The position numbers and the translations under genes are program-made. From contig JBMNHO010000002.1 of the NCBI GenBank assembly GCA_050950425.1, positions 806,001 through 870,000 of the forward strand: DNA of 64,000 bases. The letters run 5' to 3'. Origin of the DNA: RGIG529 sp050950425 (lineage in GTDB: Bacteria; Bacillota; Clostridia; Oscillospirales; Oscillospiraceae). The notes under the pieces were generated by a model. It ran no database searches. It worked only from the letters and a program-made list of their open reading frames with translations, and was not told the DNA's origin. Below are positions 25,744 to 33,758 of the stretch, piece by piece (position 1 is the stretch's first letter; each line of letters opens with the position of its first letter).

Positions 25744-25818
25744 TGGTGACCCGTACGAGACTCGAACTCGTGTTACCGCCGTGAAAGGGCGGTGTCTTAA
25801 CCACTTGACCAACGGGCC
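25744..25818 (-). tRNA. tRNA-Glu (TTC)
   Basis: A 75-nt cloverleaf with encoded CCA on the - strand: acceptor GGCCCGT/ACGGGTC, anticodon stem CCGCC/GGCGG with loop CTTTCAC (anticodon TTC), T loop GTTCGAGTC. Second gene of the operon. Confidence 0.93.
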
Positions 25819-25823
25819 GCTTT

Positions 25824-25900
25824 TGGTAGCGGCAACTGGATTTGAACCAGTGACCCTTCGGGTATGAACCGAATGCTCTAGCCAGCTGAGCTATGCCGCC
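25824..25900 (-). tRNA. tRNA-Met (CAT), elongator type
   Basis: A 77-nt cloverleaf with encoded CCA: acceptor GGCGGCA/TTGCCGC region, D loop AGCTGGCTAGA, anticodon stem TTCGG/CCGAA with loop TTCATAC (CAT). The fully paired acceptor end argues against an initiator tRNA, so elongator Met is most likely; a tRNA-Ile with modified CAT cannot be fully excluded. First gene of the operon. Confidence 0.88.
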
Positions 25901-25932
25901 GTAGATACCCCTTTTTTAACAGGGCAAGAGTT

Positions 25933-25961
25933 ATTATACTGGATATGATCCTGCTTGTCAA
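25933..25961 (-). promoter_or_regulatory. Consensus promoter of the tRNA operon
   Basis: On the - strand TTGACA and TATAAT are both exact consensus, separated by 17 nt, ending about 33 nt before tRNA-Met. Such a strong sigma-A-type promoter is typical of stable RNA genes. Confidence 0.9.
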
Positions 25962-26233
25962 CAGGGAAAATGACTTATTTTCTCCTTTTTTTCTTTTTTC
26001 CACCGGCTTCCCCCAAAAAGGCTTTGTATGATGGAATTGACAAAATGCGCGGGATGCCCCATAATGAAAAAAACAGTTTGGCCGATTGCACGATTTCGGA
26101 CAAGCCTCCTTTGTGCCTGCCCTTCTGTTTCCCGCCTTCCCTCGGCATTCGGCGTGCTTTGGGCCGCACGAGCCGCTTTGTCTGTTCGGTTTTTATTTTT
26201 TCATTTTCCATTTGGATGATAAGGGGATTTTTC

Positions 26234-26626
26234 ATGTATTGGTTTCGGCAATTGATGGCCGGTCGGCGGGGCGCCGATCTTTTGACCTTTGTCCTTTTGA
26301 TCTTCGCCATTGTTCTTTCCCGCATCGCGTTTTACACCCGGTCTGTTCCGGTCTATGTTTTGTTTTTGGTTCTGTTCGCTTGGTGCGTCTTTCGCTTTTT
26401 TTCCCGGAATCTCTCCCGGCGTGCCGCGGAAAACGAAATGCTGCTGCGTTTGCTCCGCCCCTTGGGCCGCCGGATCTCCTCCGCGCGGCGGCGGCGACAG
26501 AACCGGCAATATCATCGCTTTTTTAAATGTCCTCACTGCAAGGAGCGCCTCCGGGTACCGAAGGGCAAAGGGAAAATCGTCATCACCTGCCCCAAGTGCG
26601 GGACAGAGTTTACCAGGACAACATGA
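26234..26626 (+). CDS. Small membrane protein with C-terminal zinc ribbon
   Basis: 130 residues: two hydrophobic segments (about 12-50: LLTFVLLIFAIVLS and VYVLFLVLFAWCVF), a strongly basic stretch (RRISSARRRRQNR), and a zinc ribbon with CPHC and CPKC near residues 98-122. Proteins of this plan are common in Clostridia and usually annotated as zinc-ribbon domain proteins without known role. The ATG is preceded by AAGGGGAT; the frame extends upstream to 25955 but that part looks non-coding. A strong terminator follows. Confidence 0.7.
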   Translation: MYWFRQLMAGRRGADLLTFVLLIFAIVLSRIAFYTRSVPVYVLFLVLFAWCVFRFFSRNLSRRAAENEMLLRLLRPLGRRISSARRRRQNRQYHRFFKCPHCKERLRVPKGKGKIVITCPKCGTEFTRTT

Positions 26627-26695
26627 AACAGTCTGTACCGTCTGCGGCAGCCCGCGCTTCCCGTTGGAGCCGTGACGCAGCACCCGATCTGTTCC

Positions 26696-26730
26696 GGGCG
26701 GAGCCGCTTTTTCGCGGCTCCGCCCGTTTT
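26696..26730 (+). terminator. Terminator after the zinc-ribbon gene
   Basis: 12-bp stem GGGCGGAGCCGC with loop TTTTTC, then GTTTTG. It may also serve the converging - strand lipoprotein gene. Confidence 0.8.
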
Positions 26731-26772
26731 GCCGTCCCCATACGCCGATGACCCGGGGGAACGGGCCTTAGC

Positions 26773-27273
26773 TTATGCCGCCGGCGCGGAGGCGGGCGCC
26801 GCGCTTTCCGCGAACAGTTCGTTCATGTCGCAGATGTAGAACCATTCAATCAGGTCCCCTTCCTGCACCACGCAGTCTCCCGCTCCCACGGAGGGCATTT
26901 CCCCATTGACACGGAACAGCCAGCCGGACACTTCCCCGCAGGCCCCTTCGTACAAAGAGCCGATCCCTTTTACATATCCGTCGCCCACGTCCAGCGGAAT
27001 GTTTTCAAGCCGCATCTCCCTTGAAAGCAGCTCCAGAACCGTTTCCCCTTCTGAGGCGGAAACCGTTTGCGCGGCATACAAGACTCCGCCTTCCGGCAGC
27101 GCTTCCCGGAGCGCGTCCGAAAGCAACTCGCTGCCCATGGCGTCCTCACAGGTGACGGACAGGGTAGCCTGATGCCCTTCCTGTTCCGGCGTGCTTGCCG
27201 GCGTGCCGCAAGCGGACAGGCAAACACACAAAAGCAATAAAATTCCTACGATACCGTTTTTCTTTCTCAACAT
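26773..27273 (-). CDS. DUF4430-family lipoprotein
   Basis: 166 residues: a signal peptide with lipobox LSACG (Cys near 22), then SGWLFRVNGEMPSVGAGDCVVQEGDLIEWFY, the typical DUF4430 (transcobalamin-like) sequence. The protein would be anchored to the outer membrane face of the cell. Related domains occur with cobalamin binding or surface adhesion, but no partner is encoded nearby, so the ligand is unknown. C-terminal tail is Ala/Pro/Ser-rich. Confidence 0.8.
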   Translation of the reverse strand: MLRKKNGIVGILLLLCVCLSACGTPASTPEQEGHQATLSVTCEDAMGSELLSDALREALPEGGVLYAAQTVSASEGETVLELLSREMRLENIPLDVGDGYVKGIGSLYEGACGEVSGWLFRVNGEMPSVGAGDCVVQEGDLIEWFYICDMNELFAESAAPASAPAA

Positions 27274-27351
27274 TTTCTCTTCTCCTTTTTATTGTGGTGC
27301 TGAAAAGCCGCGGCGCAAGAAAGCGCTCCCCCGCGCCGCAAAACGCCCTTC

Positions 27352-27993
27352 TTATTTTGTGCCGAAAATGCGGTCGCCCGCGTCGCCCAAGCCGGGGACG
27401 ATGTATCCGTGCTCGTCCAGCCCCTGATCCACCTGGGCGCAGTAAATTTCCACATCCGGATGGTCCTCAGTCACACGGCGGATCCCCTCCGGCGCCGCGA
27501 GAATGCTCATCAGCTTAACGCTGTGGCATTCATAATTTTTCATAAATTGAATGGCGGCGGAAGCAGAGCCCCCTGTGGCCAGCATGGGATCTAAAATGAT
27601 CACTTCCCGCTCCATGATATCACACGGCATTTTGCAATAATACTGCACGGGCTCCAAAGTGTCCGGGTCTCGGTACAGGCCGATATGCCCCACTTTGGCG
27701 GAAGGAATCAGCGTCAAAATGCCGTCCACCATGCCAAGTCCCGCCCGCAAGATGGGGACAACGGCTAGTTTTTTTCCTGCCAGCATCTTCACCTTTGTTT
27801 TGCAGATGGGCGTTTCGATCTCCACGTCTCTCAACGGCAGGTTGCGTGTGGCTTCGTAGCACATCAGCCCCGCAATTTCCGAGACAATATGGCGAAAGTC
27901 TTTGACGCCGGTGTGTTTGTCCCGCAGCTTCGACACCTTGTGTTGCAGCAGCGGATGATCCAGCACATGCACATTCTGTTTTTCTGTTTCCAT
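27352..27993 (-). CDS. upp: Uracil phosphoribosyltransferase
   Basis: 213 residues, a full-length match in plan to Upp: HPLLQHKVSKLRDK at the N terminus, PILRAGLGMVDG, the PRPP loop VIILDPMLATGGSA, and the uracil-binding end VPGLGDAGDRIFGT. It makes UMP from uracil and PRPP (pyrimidine salvage). It lies 3 nt downstream of tsaB on the same strand and could be co-transcribed. A GC-rich hairpin follows at about 27308-27340. Confidence 0.95.
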   Translation of the reverse strand: METEKQNVHVLDHPLLQHKVSKLRDKHTGVKDFRHIVSEIAGLMCYEATRNLPLRDVEIETPICKTKVKMLAGKKLAVVPILRAGLGMVDGILTLIPSAKVGHIGLYRDPDTLEPVQYYCKMPCDIMEREVIILDPMLATGGSASAAIQFMKNYECHSVKLMSILAAPEGIRRVTEDHPDVEIYCAQVDQGLDEHGYIVPGLGDAGDRIFGTK

Positions 27994-27996
27994 CGT

Positions 27997-28728
27997 TCAA
28001 AATCCCCTTTGTTGGTCTGTTTTTTGAGGTTGTTCCCGTTCCTGTCGTTCCCGTTCCGCTTGGGAAAGCCGCAAATAAGAAGGCTGCAGCGCAGACGGCG
28101 CGACCAGGCGCCCCGCCTCTGCCAGAGCCATCCCGGCGCAGGCCACGCCCCAGGCAGACTGGATGCGAAGATGAGCCGGGGGCAAATACAGCGTTTCTTC
28201 CTGTTTCTCTGCATCAGTATAGCACAAATGCGCCCCGTCTCCAACGAGAATCTTCTTTTTTTTGATGCTTTTCAGCTCGCAAAGCAGCTGGGAAAGCCCA
28301 ATGGCCCGATCCTCACACAGGCGAAGGAGCCCCCCTCCCTTGGCTTCGAACAATGCGTTGTAAACCTGGCCGCGCCTTGCGTCCATCACGGGGCATATCA
28401 CGGCGCCCTCCATATGAGAGAGCAAATGAGCCATCGCTTCCAGCGTGGAAACGCCGCAGCAAAGCTTGTCTCCCTGCCAGGCAAGCCCTTTGGCGATGGA
28501 AATGCCGATGCGCAGCCCCGTAAAAGAGCCGGGCCCCGCCGCAACGGCAACGGCATCTACGTCGTTCAGCGTCCATTCGCAGTTTTCCAGCATGGATTCG
28601 ATCATAGGCAAAACCGTTCTGCTGTGGGTCTGCCCGTTGTTTTGAAAATACTGCGCCACCAAGGCGCCGTCTTTGGCAAGGGCCACGGAAGCGGCCGATG
28701 CGGAAGACTCAATGGCCAAAAGATTCAA
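27997..28728 (-). CDS. tsaB: tRNA threonylcarbamoyladenosine synthesis protein TsaB
   Basis: 243 residues of the ASKHA fold: MNLLAIESSASAASVAL, GPGSFTGLRIGISIAKGLA, STLEAMAH and MDARRGQVYNALFE. TsaB forms a complex with TsaD and TsaE to place the t6A modification at position 37 of ANN-decoding tRNAs. Its start overlaps the tsaE end by 20 nt. tsaD is not in this window. Confidence 0.93.
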   Translation of the reverse strand: MNLLAIESSASAASVALAKDGALVAQYFQNNGQTHSRTVLPMIESMLENCEWTLNDVDAVAVAAGPGSFTGLRIGISIAKGLAWQGDKLCCGVSTLEAMAHLLSHMEGAVICPVMDARRGQVYNALFEAKGGGLLRLCEDRAIGLSQLLCELKSIKKKKILVGDGAHLCYTDAEKQEETLYLPPAHLRIQSAWGVACAGMALAEAGRLVAPSALQPSYLRLSQAERERQEREQPQKTDQQRGF

Positions 28729-29152
28729 AAATCTCCCCCCCGCCTTCTATTGCAATGGTTCTCTCCCGGTCTGTTTCCCCCGGGCCGATTTCAATCCGGA
28801 TGCAGTCCTCAAACAGCCCGGGCGCCCGCTGGCTCCACTCAACGGCGCATACGCCGCCCCTTCCCAAATAATCTTCCCAGCCGATGTCGAACAGCTCCTC
28901 TTCAGAGCCCAGCCGATACAGATCAAAATGAAACAGAGGAAGTCGGCCGCTGTGATATTCATTGACGACGGTGAAGGTGGGGCTTGTCACCGGCTCCGTT
29001 ATGCCGAGCCCTTCCGCCAGCCCCTTGACCAACGCCGTTTTCCCCGCGCCCAAATCTCCAAACAAAGCGACCACCTGCCCCGGCCCCAGCAAGCGGGCTA
29101 TCCTCCGCCCAAGCGCCCGGGTTTCCCCCTCGCCGGCAGAATAAATCTTCAT
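28709..29152 (-). CDS. tsaE: tRNA threonylcarbamoyladenosine synthesis ATPase TsaE
   Basis: 147 residues from this ATG (a further ATG 18 nt upstream exists). Walker A LFGDLGAGKTALVKG, TSPTFTVVNEY, HFDLYRL and the WSQR end are standard TsaE features. It is the ATPase partner of TsaB/TsaD in t6A synthesis. GGGTGTGGG precedes the chosen start. Confidence 0.92.
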   Translation of the reverse strand: MKIYSAGEGETRALGRRIARLLGPGQVVALFGDLGAGKTALVKGLAEGLGITEPVTSPTFTVVNEYHSGRLPLFHFDLYRLGSEEELFDIGWEDYLGRGGVCAVEWSQRAPGLFEDCIRIEIGPGETDRERTIAIEGGGEIFESFGH

Positions 29153-29352
29153 TTTCCCACACCCTTGCATTTCTGTGTTGTGTCATGCTCCTTTTCACAA
29201 GAAACCCGATCGCAAATATCATATCATAAAAGATCCCATAAAAACCAAAAGCGGAAAGAAAATTTCGAAATAAAGAGGCTTCCTTTCCTGTATCCGCTTT
29301 ACTATTTTTACAAATAATGATACACTGATCCAAAGCAACGGAGGAGGCAAAC

Positions 29353-30537
29353 ATGAAGCTAAAGCATCGGAACCATTCCCATCATGCGATTCGGCAGGGG
29401 GACTTTGTGCTGCTTGCCCTGTGTATCATCGCCTCTTTGTACGGCATTGTTTTGGTTGCAAGCGCATCCAACTATCGGGACAGCACCCGGTATGTCCTGA
29501 TCCAGTCTGCCGCCCTTGCGATCGGCGTTGTTTTGTATCTTCTCTGTTCTAAAATTGACATCCAGATTTTGACGGAAAAATGGGCTTGGATTTTATTTTT
29601 GAATGTGCTGCTCATTGTTTCTCTGGTCTTTTTGGGCGTGGACGGAGGGTCCGGCAACCGGAGCTGGATTCGGTTTTCCCTTCTGCCCATCGGCATTCAG
29701 CCGGCGGAGGTGGCAAAAATTACATTTACGCTGCTTCTGGCACGGCAATTGGCCGCCATGCAGAAAGGCGCCATCAGCAAGCTATCCTCCGTCGCAAAGC
29801 TGCTCTTGCATGTCGGCCTGATGTGCGGCCTTATTATGGTTGCTTCCGGAGACGCCGGGATGGTTGTGGTGTATGGGTTTTTGTTCCTCGTGATGGCCTT
29901 TGTCGCCGGGGTCAAGCTCCGCTGGTTTGCCCTTGGGATTGGTGTAGCCTCGGGCGCCTTTTTGTTTCTTTGGTACCAAACGCCTTTGATCAAAGGATAT
30001 TGGAAAAACCGAATCCGTGTTTTATTTGACCATAGCTTAGACCCCCTGGGGATCGGCTGGCAGCAGGAGCGCAGCGTTCTCGCCATCGGGTCCGGGCAGC
30101 TGCGGGGGCAGGGCCTGTTTCATGGGCTGCAAACCCAAAGCCCCTATGAGAGCGCCCTTCCGGCACGGCACACGGACTTTATCTTTTCCGTGGCGGGAGA
30201 AGAGCTTGGGATCATCGGGTGCGCCCTGATCATCCTTCTGCTTTCCGCCATCATCCTCCGCTGCGTTTTCATCGGGCTGAAGGCGTCTTACACCATTGAC
30301 GCTTTCACCGCGTTCGGGTTTGCCGGTATGCTGTTCTGCCAAACGCTGCTGAACATCGGCATGTGTCTGTATCTCACTCCTGTTGTGGGCCTGACACTCC
30401 CCTTTTTCAGCTATGGCGGCTCGTCCATCATCACGCTGTTTGCCGCTATGGGGCTTGTGTCCGGCATCAAGGCCCGGTCCCTCCCCAGCTGGCTGCAGGA
30501 CCGGGGCGAGCTGCAGCAGATGGGTCTGGAGGAATAA
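29353..30537 (+). CDS. rodA: SEDS-family peptidoglycan polymerase (RodA/FtsW type)
   Basis: 394 residues, about ten membrane segments. SGNRSWIRF...IGIQPAEVAK, RHTDFIFSVAGEELG and LTLPFFSYGGSS are the SEDS signatures, including the conserved Asp region near the large loop. These proteins polymerise lipid II with a class B PBP. I favour RodA because of the short N terminus and GTGVT-type loop context, but FtsW or SpoVE cannot be excluded since no shape or division gene is adjacent. GGAGGAGGC precedes the ATG. Confidence 0.85.
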   Translation: MKLKHRNHSHHAIRQGDFVLLALCIIASLYGIVLVASASNYRDSTRYVLIQSAALAIGVVLYLLCSKIDIQILTEKWAWILFLNVLLIVSLVFLGVDGGSGNRSWIRFSLLPIGIQPAEVAKITFTLLLARQLAAMQKGAISKLSSVAKLLLHVGLMCGLIMVASGDAGMVVVYGFLFLVMAFVAGVKLRWFALGIGVASGAFLFLWYQTPLIKGYWKNRIRVLFDHSLDPLGIGWQQERSVLAIGSGQLRGQGLFHGLQTQSPYESALPARHTDFIFSVAGEELGIIGCALIILLLSAIILRCVFIGLKASYTIDAFTAFGFAGMLFCQTLLNIGMCLYLTPVVGLTLPFFSYGGSSIITLFAAMGLVSGIKARSLPSWLQDRGELQQMGLEE

Positions 30538-30543
30538 CAGAAA

Positions 30544-30576
30544 AAGCACTGCCGCCTGCAAGCGGCAGTGCTTTTT
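30544..30576 (+). terminator. Terminator after rodA-like gene
   Basis: Stem AAGCACTGCCGC, loop CTGCAA-type, GCGGCAGTGCTT, then TTTTGC. It sits between two converging genes and could act on both. Confidence 0.85.
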
Positions 30577-30577
30577 G

Positions 30578-31222
30578 CTAGATGGCGCGCTCCAGCAGCT
30601 TTTGCAGCGCGCGGGCGTGCTCCCGTTCCTCCTGGGCCAGCTCTAAGTACACTTGCCGCAGGGTTTCGTCCTTTTCGTTTTCCCCGGCAGCCTGGTAGGC
30701 CGCCGCCCCTTTCCGCTCCTCCAGAATGCGGACACGCAGGGCGTCGCAGTAATCCGGCAGCGGCAAGGGGCGCTTTTGCCTGCAAACAGGGATGCGAATG
30801 CACGCCCGCAAAAACAAGATGGCGGAAAGCCGCTTGGCATGCCGCTGCTCATCCGCGCACATGGCGGAAAAAACGTTGCCGCACGTTTGATAGCATCGAG
30901 CCATTTTCCGGTAATATTGGGCGTCCGCGTGCTCATCGGCGATAAACGCCATGATTTGCTTCTCCCATCCCGGCGCCGCGGGTTTTGGGGCAGGGCCGGA
31001 TGGCGGTTTCTCCTTGCGTTGTCCCGCCAAATCGCAGGATGGCTCCGCCGCGGGCTGTTCCGCCGCGCCGGGCGCGGGTAGCGCTCCCGGCGGCGGCTCG
31101 CGCCCGTCTTTGGCCGCCGTCTTTTCCGGCGCCACCCGCTTCCAAACCTTTTCCAGCAGCTCGTTTTCCCGCTGATAGGGAGAACGTGCCGCCGTTTCTT
31201 TTGTTTTGTCTTCTGTTTTCAT
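30578..31222 (-). CDS. Ferritin-like domain protein with Pro/Ala-rich linker
   Basis: 214 residues. An N-terminal charged, Pro/Ala/Gly-rich region (about 1-85) precedes a four-helix ferritin-like domain with DEHADAQYY, DEQRHAKR, EERKGAAAY and QEEREHARAL, i.e. the paired carboxylate and ExxH ligands of a rubrerythrin-like di-iron site. No rubredoxin-like CxxC pair follows. A role in peroxide or metal handling is possible; related proteins in spore formers lack a firm function. GAGGAGGGGG lies just before the ATG, settling the start; the frame extends a further 94 codons upstream. Confidence 0.75.
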   Translation of the reverse strand: MKTEDKTKETAARSPYQRENELLEKVWKRVAPEKTAAKDGREPPPGALPAPGAAEQPAAEPSCDLAGQRKEKPPSGPAPKPAAPGWEKQIMAFIADEHADAQYYRKMARCYQTCGNVFSAMCADEQRHAKRLSAILFLRACIRIPVCRQKRPLPLPDYCDALRVRILEERKGAAAYQAAGENEKDETLRQVYLELAQEEREHARALQKLLERAI

Positions 31223-31452
31223 CGGAACCCCCTCCTCGTTTATCTTATTCCCCGGTTTCGTTTCTTGACAGTCTCTCGTGATTTCCCATTGCACTTTGCT
31301 TTTTTCTTTGGTAAAATGAAAAGACCATTTTTCATGGTTTCTGATGTTGATTTGGCGTACCGCCGGCCTTTTGGCGGAATTTGACCCCGGTGGATCACCC
31401 CCGGTTTGAACCAGGGGAGGCTCCGCTGCGGCCGAAGAGTAGGAGCATGAAT

Positions 31453-32190
31453 ATGTTAAAATTAGAACATGTAAGTTACCAGGTAACAGAAGAGGGGCAA
31501 ACACTCTCTATTTTACACGATGTGAGCCTTACCATTGAAGACAATCGGTTTGTCGTCATCACCGGTCCCAACGGCGGGGGGAAAACCACGCTGGCCAAAA
31601 TAATCATGGGGCTTGTCACCCCCGCCAGTGGCTCCATTTTTTATAATGGCACCGACATCACAAATTTAGGCATCACCGAGCGGGCGCGGCTCGGCATCAG
31701 CTATGGGTTCCAGCAACCCCCGCGCTTCAAGGGAGTCTTGGTGCGTGACCTTCTGGAGCTGGCCTCCGGAAACACGTCCCTCCCCCGGGAAGCGTGCTGC
31801 CAATATCTCACCCGGGTGGGTCTTTGCGCGGACGATTACGTCGACCGGGAGGTGGACGCCAGCCTGTCCGGCGGCGAGGTGAAGCGGATTGAAATTGCCA
31901 CCATTCTTGCAAGGCAGTCCGGCCTTCTGATTTTTGACGAGCCGGAAGCCGGCATCGACCTTTGGAGTTTTTCCCGCCTGATCGAAACATTCCAGGCCAT
32001 CCGGCAGCAGCGGAATGTGACGCTTGTTGCCATTTCCCATCAGGAGCGGATCATCTCCCTGGCGGATGAAATTGTTTTGGTGGCGGATGGGGAAATCCGT
32101 CACCGTGGCCCGAAAGAGGAAACTTTGCCGCTGATCATGGCGGATACTGTGCCGGGCTGCTGCTATATGAACGAGGGGGCAAACAAATGA
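31453..32190 (+). CDS. sufC: Fe-S cluster assembly ATPase SufC
   Basis: 245 residues of the ABC-ATPase fold: Walker A GPNGGGKTT, Q-loop region GFQQPPRF, signature LSGGEVKR and Walker B LLIFDEPEAGIDLWS, typical of SufC. It works with SufB-type scaffold proteins to build Fe-S clusters in the cytosol. The ATG has AGGAG 7 nt upstream. Its stop overlaps the sufB start. No sufD, sufS or sufU follows, so this is a two-gene SufCB unit. Confidence 0.93.
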   Translation: MLKLEHVSYQVTEEGQTLSILHDVSLTIEDNRFVVITGPNGGGKTTLAKIIMGLVTPASGSIFYNGTDITNLGITERARLGISYGFQQPPRFKGVLVRDLLELASGNTSLPREACCQYLTRVGLCADDYVDREVDASLSGGEVKRIEIATILARQSGLLIFDEPEAGIDLWSFSRLIETFQAIRQQRNVTLVAISHQERIISLADEIVLVADGEIRHRGPKEETLPLIMADTVPGCCYMNEGANK

Positions 32191-33104
32191 ACCAGATCGA
32201 CGAAACACTTTTGGCGCAAATTGCCGACCTGCACGGCACGCCGAAAGGGGCTTATAACATCCGCAAGGACAGCGCCCTGGCAGGCCGCGCCAACACTGAA
32301 AACATTACCATTGAGACAAAAACGAATCAATCCGGCATTGACATTCATATTCGCCCGGGTACAAAGCACGAGGTGGTTCACATCCCTGTGATCATCACAC
32401 AAAGCGGGCTGGAAGAGCTGGTGTACAATGACTTTTTCATTGGGGAGGACTGCGATGTGTCCATCATCGCGGGCTGCGGGATTCACAACGACGGGCACAA
32501 CCGTTCCCAGCACGACGGCATCCATACCTTCCACATCGGCAAAGGCTCGCATGTTCTCTACAGTGAAAAGCATTACGGAGAAGGCAGCGGCGAAGGGGAA
32601 CGCATTATGAACCCCCAAACGATCTTATATCTGGAGGAAGGCGCCAGCGTGCAGCTGGACACCGTTCAGATCCGGGGCGTGGACTCCACGAAGCGATATA
32701 CCAAAGTCGTGGTCGGCAAAAACGGGGAGGCCGTTTTGACGGAGCGGTTGCTCACTCACGGGGATCAGACCGCCGTTTCAGAAATGGACGTGCTGTTGGA
32801 CGGGGAGGGCGCTTCCACCCGGATCATCTCCCGCTCCGTTGCCCAGGACCAGTCCCAGCAGACGTTTTACCCCCGGGTGATCGGAAACGCCCCCAGCTTT
32901 GGCCATGTGCAGTGCGACTCGATTTTAATGGGAAGCGCTAAGATTCGTTCCATCCCGGCCATCACCGCCAACCACACAGACGCGCAGCTGATCCACGAGG
33001 CCGCCATCGGCCGGATTGCCGGCGACCAAATTACAAAGCTGATGACTCTGGGTCTGACAGCTGAAGAAGCAGAGGAGAGAATACTCAGTGGATTCCTTAA
33101 ATAA
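32187..33104 (+). CDS. sufB: Short SufB/SufD-type Fe-S scaffold
   Basis: 305 residues, much shorter than the 470 or so of classical SufB. The beta-helix core and the C-terminal end are present: SFGHVQCDSILMG carries a conserved Cys and IHEAAIGRIAGDQI the Glu of the SufB active region. Paired only with sufC, it fits the minimal SUF (SMS) system known from archaea and anaerobic Firmicutes, in which one SufB-like protein serves as scaffold. The start overlaps sufC by 4 nt. Confidence 0.88.
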   Translation: MNQIDETLLAQIADLHGTPKGAYNIRKDSALAGRANTENITIETKTNQSGIDIHIRPGTKHEVVHIPVIITQSGLEELVYNDFFIGEDCDVSIIAGCGIHNDGHNRSQHDGIHTFHIGKGSHVLYSEKHYGEGSGEGERIMNPQTILYLEEGASVQLDTVQIRGVDSTKRYTKVVVGKNGEAVLTERLLTHGDQTAVSEMDVLLDGEGASTRIISRSVAQDQSQQTFYPRVIGNAPSFGHVQCDSILMGSAKIRSIPAITANHTDAQLIHEAAIGRIAGDQITKLMTLGLTAEEAEERILSGFLK

Positions 33105-33513
33105 CCCGGAGCGCATTCAGGCGCTTGTGGAAGAAATCAACGCCCAAAACGATTATGCCCGCCGTGCGGGCGTACGGATGGTCAGCATCTCTCCGGAGCA
33201 GGCGGAGGGCGTTCTGGACATTACGGAGGACGCCTTTAATCCCCTGGGCATCGCCCACGGCGGCTTTCTTTACATGTTTGCGGACACTGTCGCGGGCGTC
33301 GCCGCCTGGGCGCTGACCGGGCAAAGCTATGTGACTTTGGACAGTTCCATTCATTTTTTGCGCCCCGTCAGGGAAGGACGCCTGCGTGCTGTGGCAAAGC
33401 CCATTAAGCTGGGAAAGACGATCTGCATTTATTCTGTGGATGTGTTTGACCGGGAAGAGGAGAAAGTGCTTTACGCAACCTTGACCTTTTTCCAAAAAGA
33501 CCGCACTTCTTAA
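33088..33513 (+). CDS. PaaI-like hotdog-fold thioesterase
   Basis: 141 residues with the PaaI-type hotdog pattern: NPLGIAHGGFLYMFADTVAGVAA and LDSSIHFLRPVREGRLRA. Such enzymes hydrolyse acyl- or aryl-CoA thioesters. It begins at a GTG inside the end of sufB (17-nt overlap), with AGAGGAGAG before it, so it is in the same transcript although no functional link is obvious. Substrate is unknown. Confidence 0.82.
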   Translation: MDSLNNPERIQALVEEINAQNDYARRAGVRMVSISPEQAEGVLDITEDAFNPLGIAHGGFLYMFADTVAGVAAWALTGQSYVTLDSSIHFLRPVREGRLRAVAKPIKLGKTICIYSVDVFDREEEKVLYATLTFFQKDRTS

Positions 33514-33580
33514 ATCGTTTTCCCTTTGTTGTTTCTCTGCTTTTCTGGGGCAGCGCTCCAAACTGTTCGAAAATAACCGG

Positions 33581-33622
33581 GAGAGACGCCGTTTTTCATC
33601 TGTTTGAAACGGGCGTCTCTTT
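33581..33622 (+). terminator. Terminator after the suf-thioesterase operon
   Basis: Inverted repeat AGAGACGCC-GTTT / AAAC-GGGCGTCTCT with one bulged base and a loop of about 12, followed by TTTTCG. Confidence 0.75.
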
Positions 33623-33652
33623 TCGCCCCTGTTGTCTGTTCAAAAAACGGTG

Positions 33653-33681
33653 TTGACAACAGGAACGCCCCTATGTACTAT
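33653..33681 (+). promoter_or_regulatory. Promoter of nrdD
   Basis: TTGACA and TACTAT separated by 17 nt, about 78 nt before the nrdD ATG. The -10 element lies inside a TGTAC...GTACA inverted repeat that may be an operator. Confidence 0.75.
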
Positions 33682-33722
33682 ATTTGTACATTCCATCTGT
33701 TTCATTATACAAGATATTGTGA
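33675..33722 (+). promoter_or_regulatory. Candidate paired NrdR boxes
   Basis: ATACAAGATATTGTGA (33707-33722) matches 13 of 16 positions of the NrdR box consensus ACACWATATMTWGTGT. A weaker, imperfect copy GTACTATATTTGTACA (33675-33690) is centred 32 nt upstream and overlaps the -10 element. Paired boxes about three helical turns apart are the normal NrdR arrangement. NrdR itself is not encoded here. Confidence 0.55.
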
Positions 33723-33758
33723 GTTTTATAAAACTGATGACAAAAGGAGGTCCTTCTC

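Noticed and set aside
25451..25812. Long frames on the - strand across the tRNA genes
   Set aside because: They are translations of tRNA-Val and tRNA-Glu; the cloverleaves explain the sequence.
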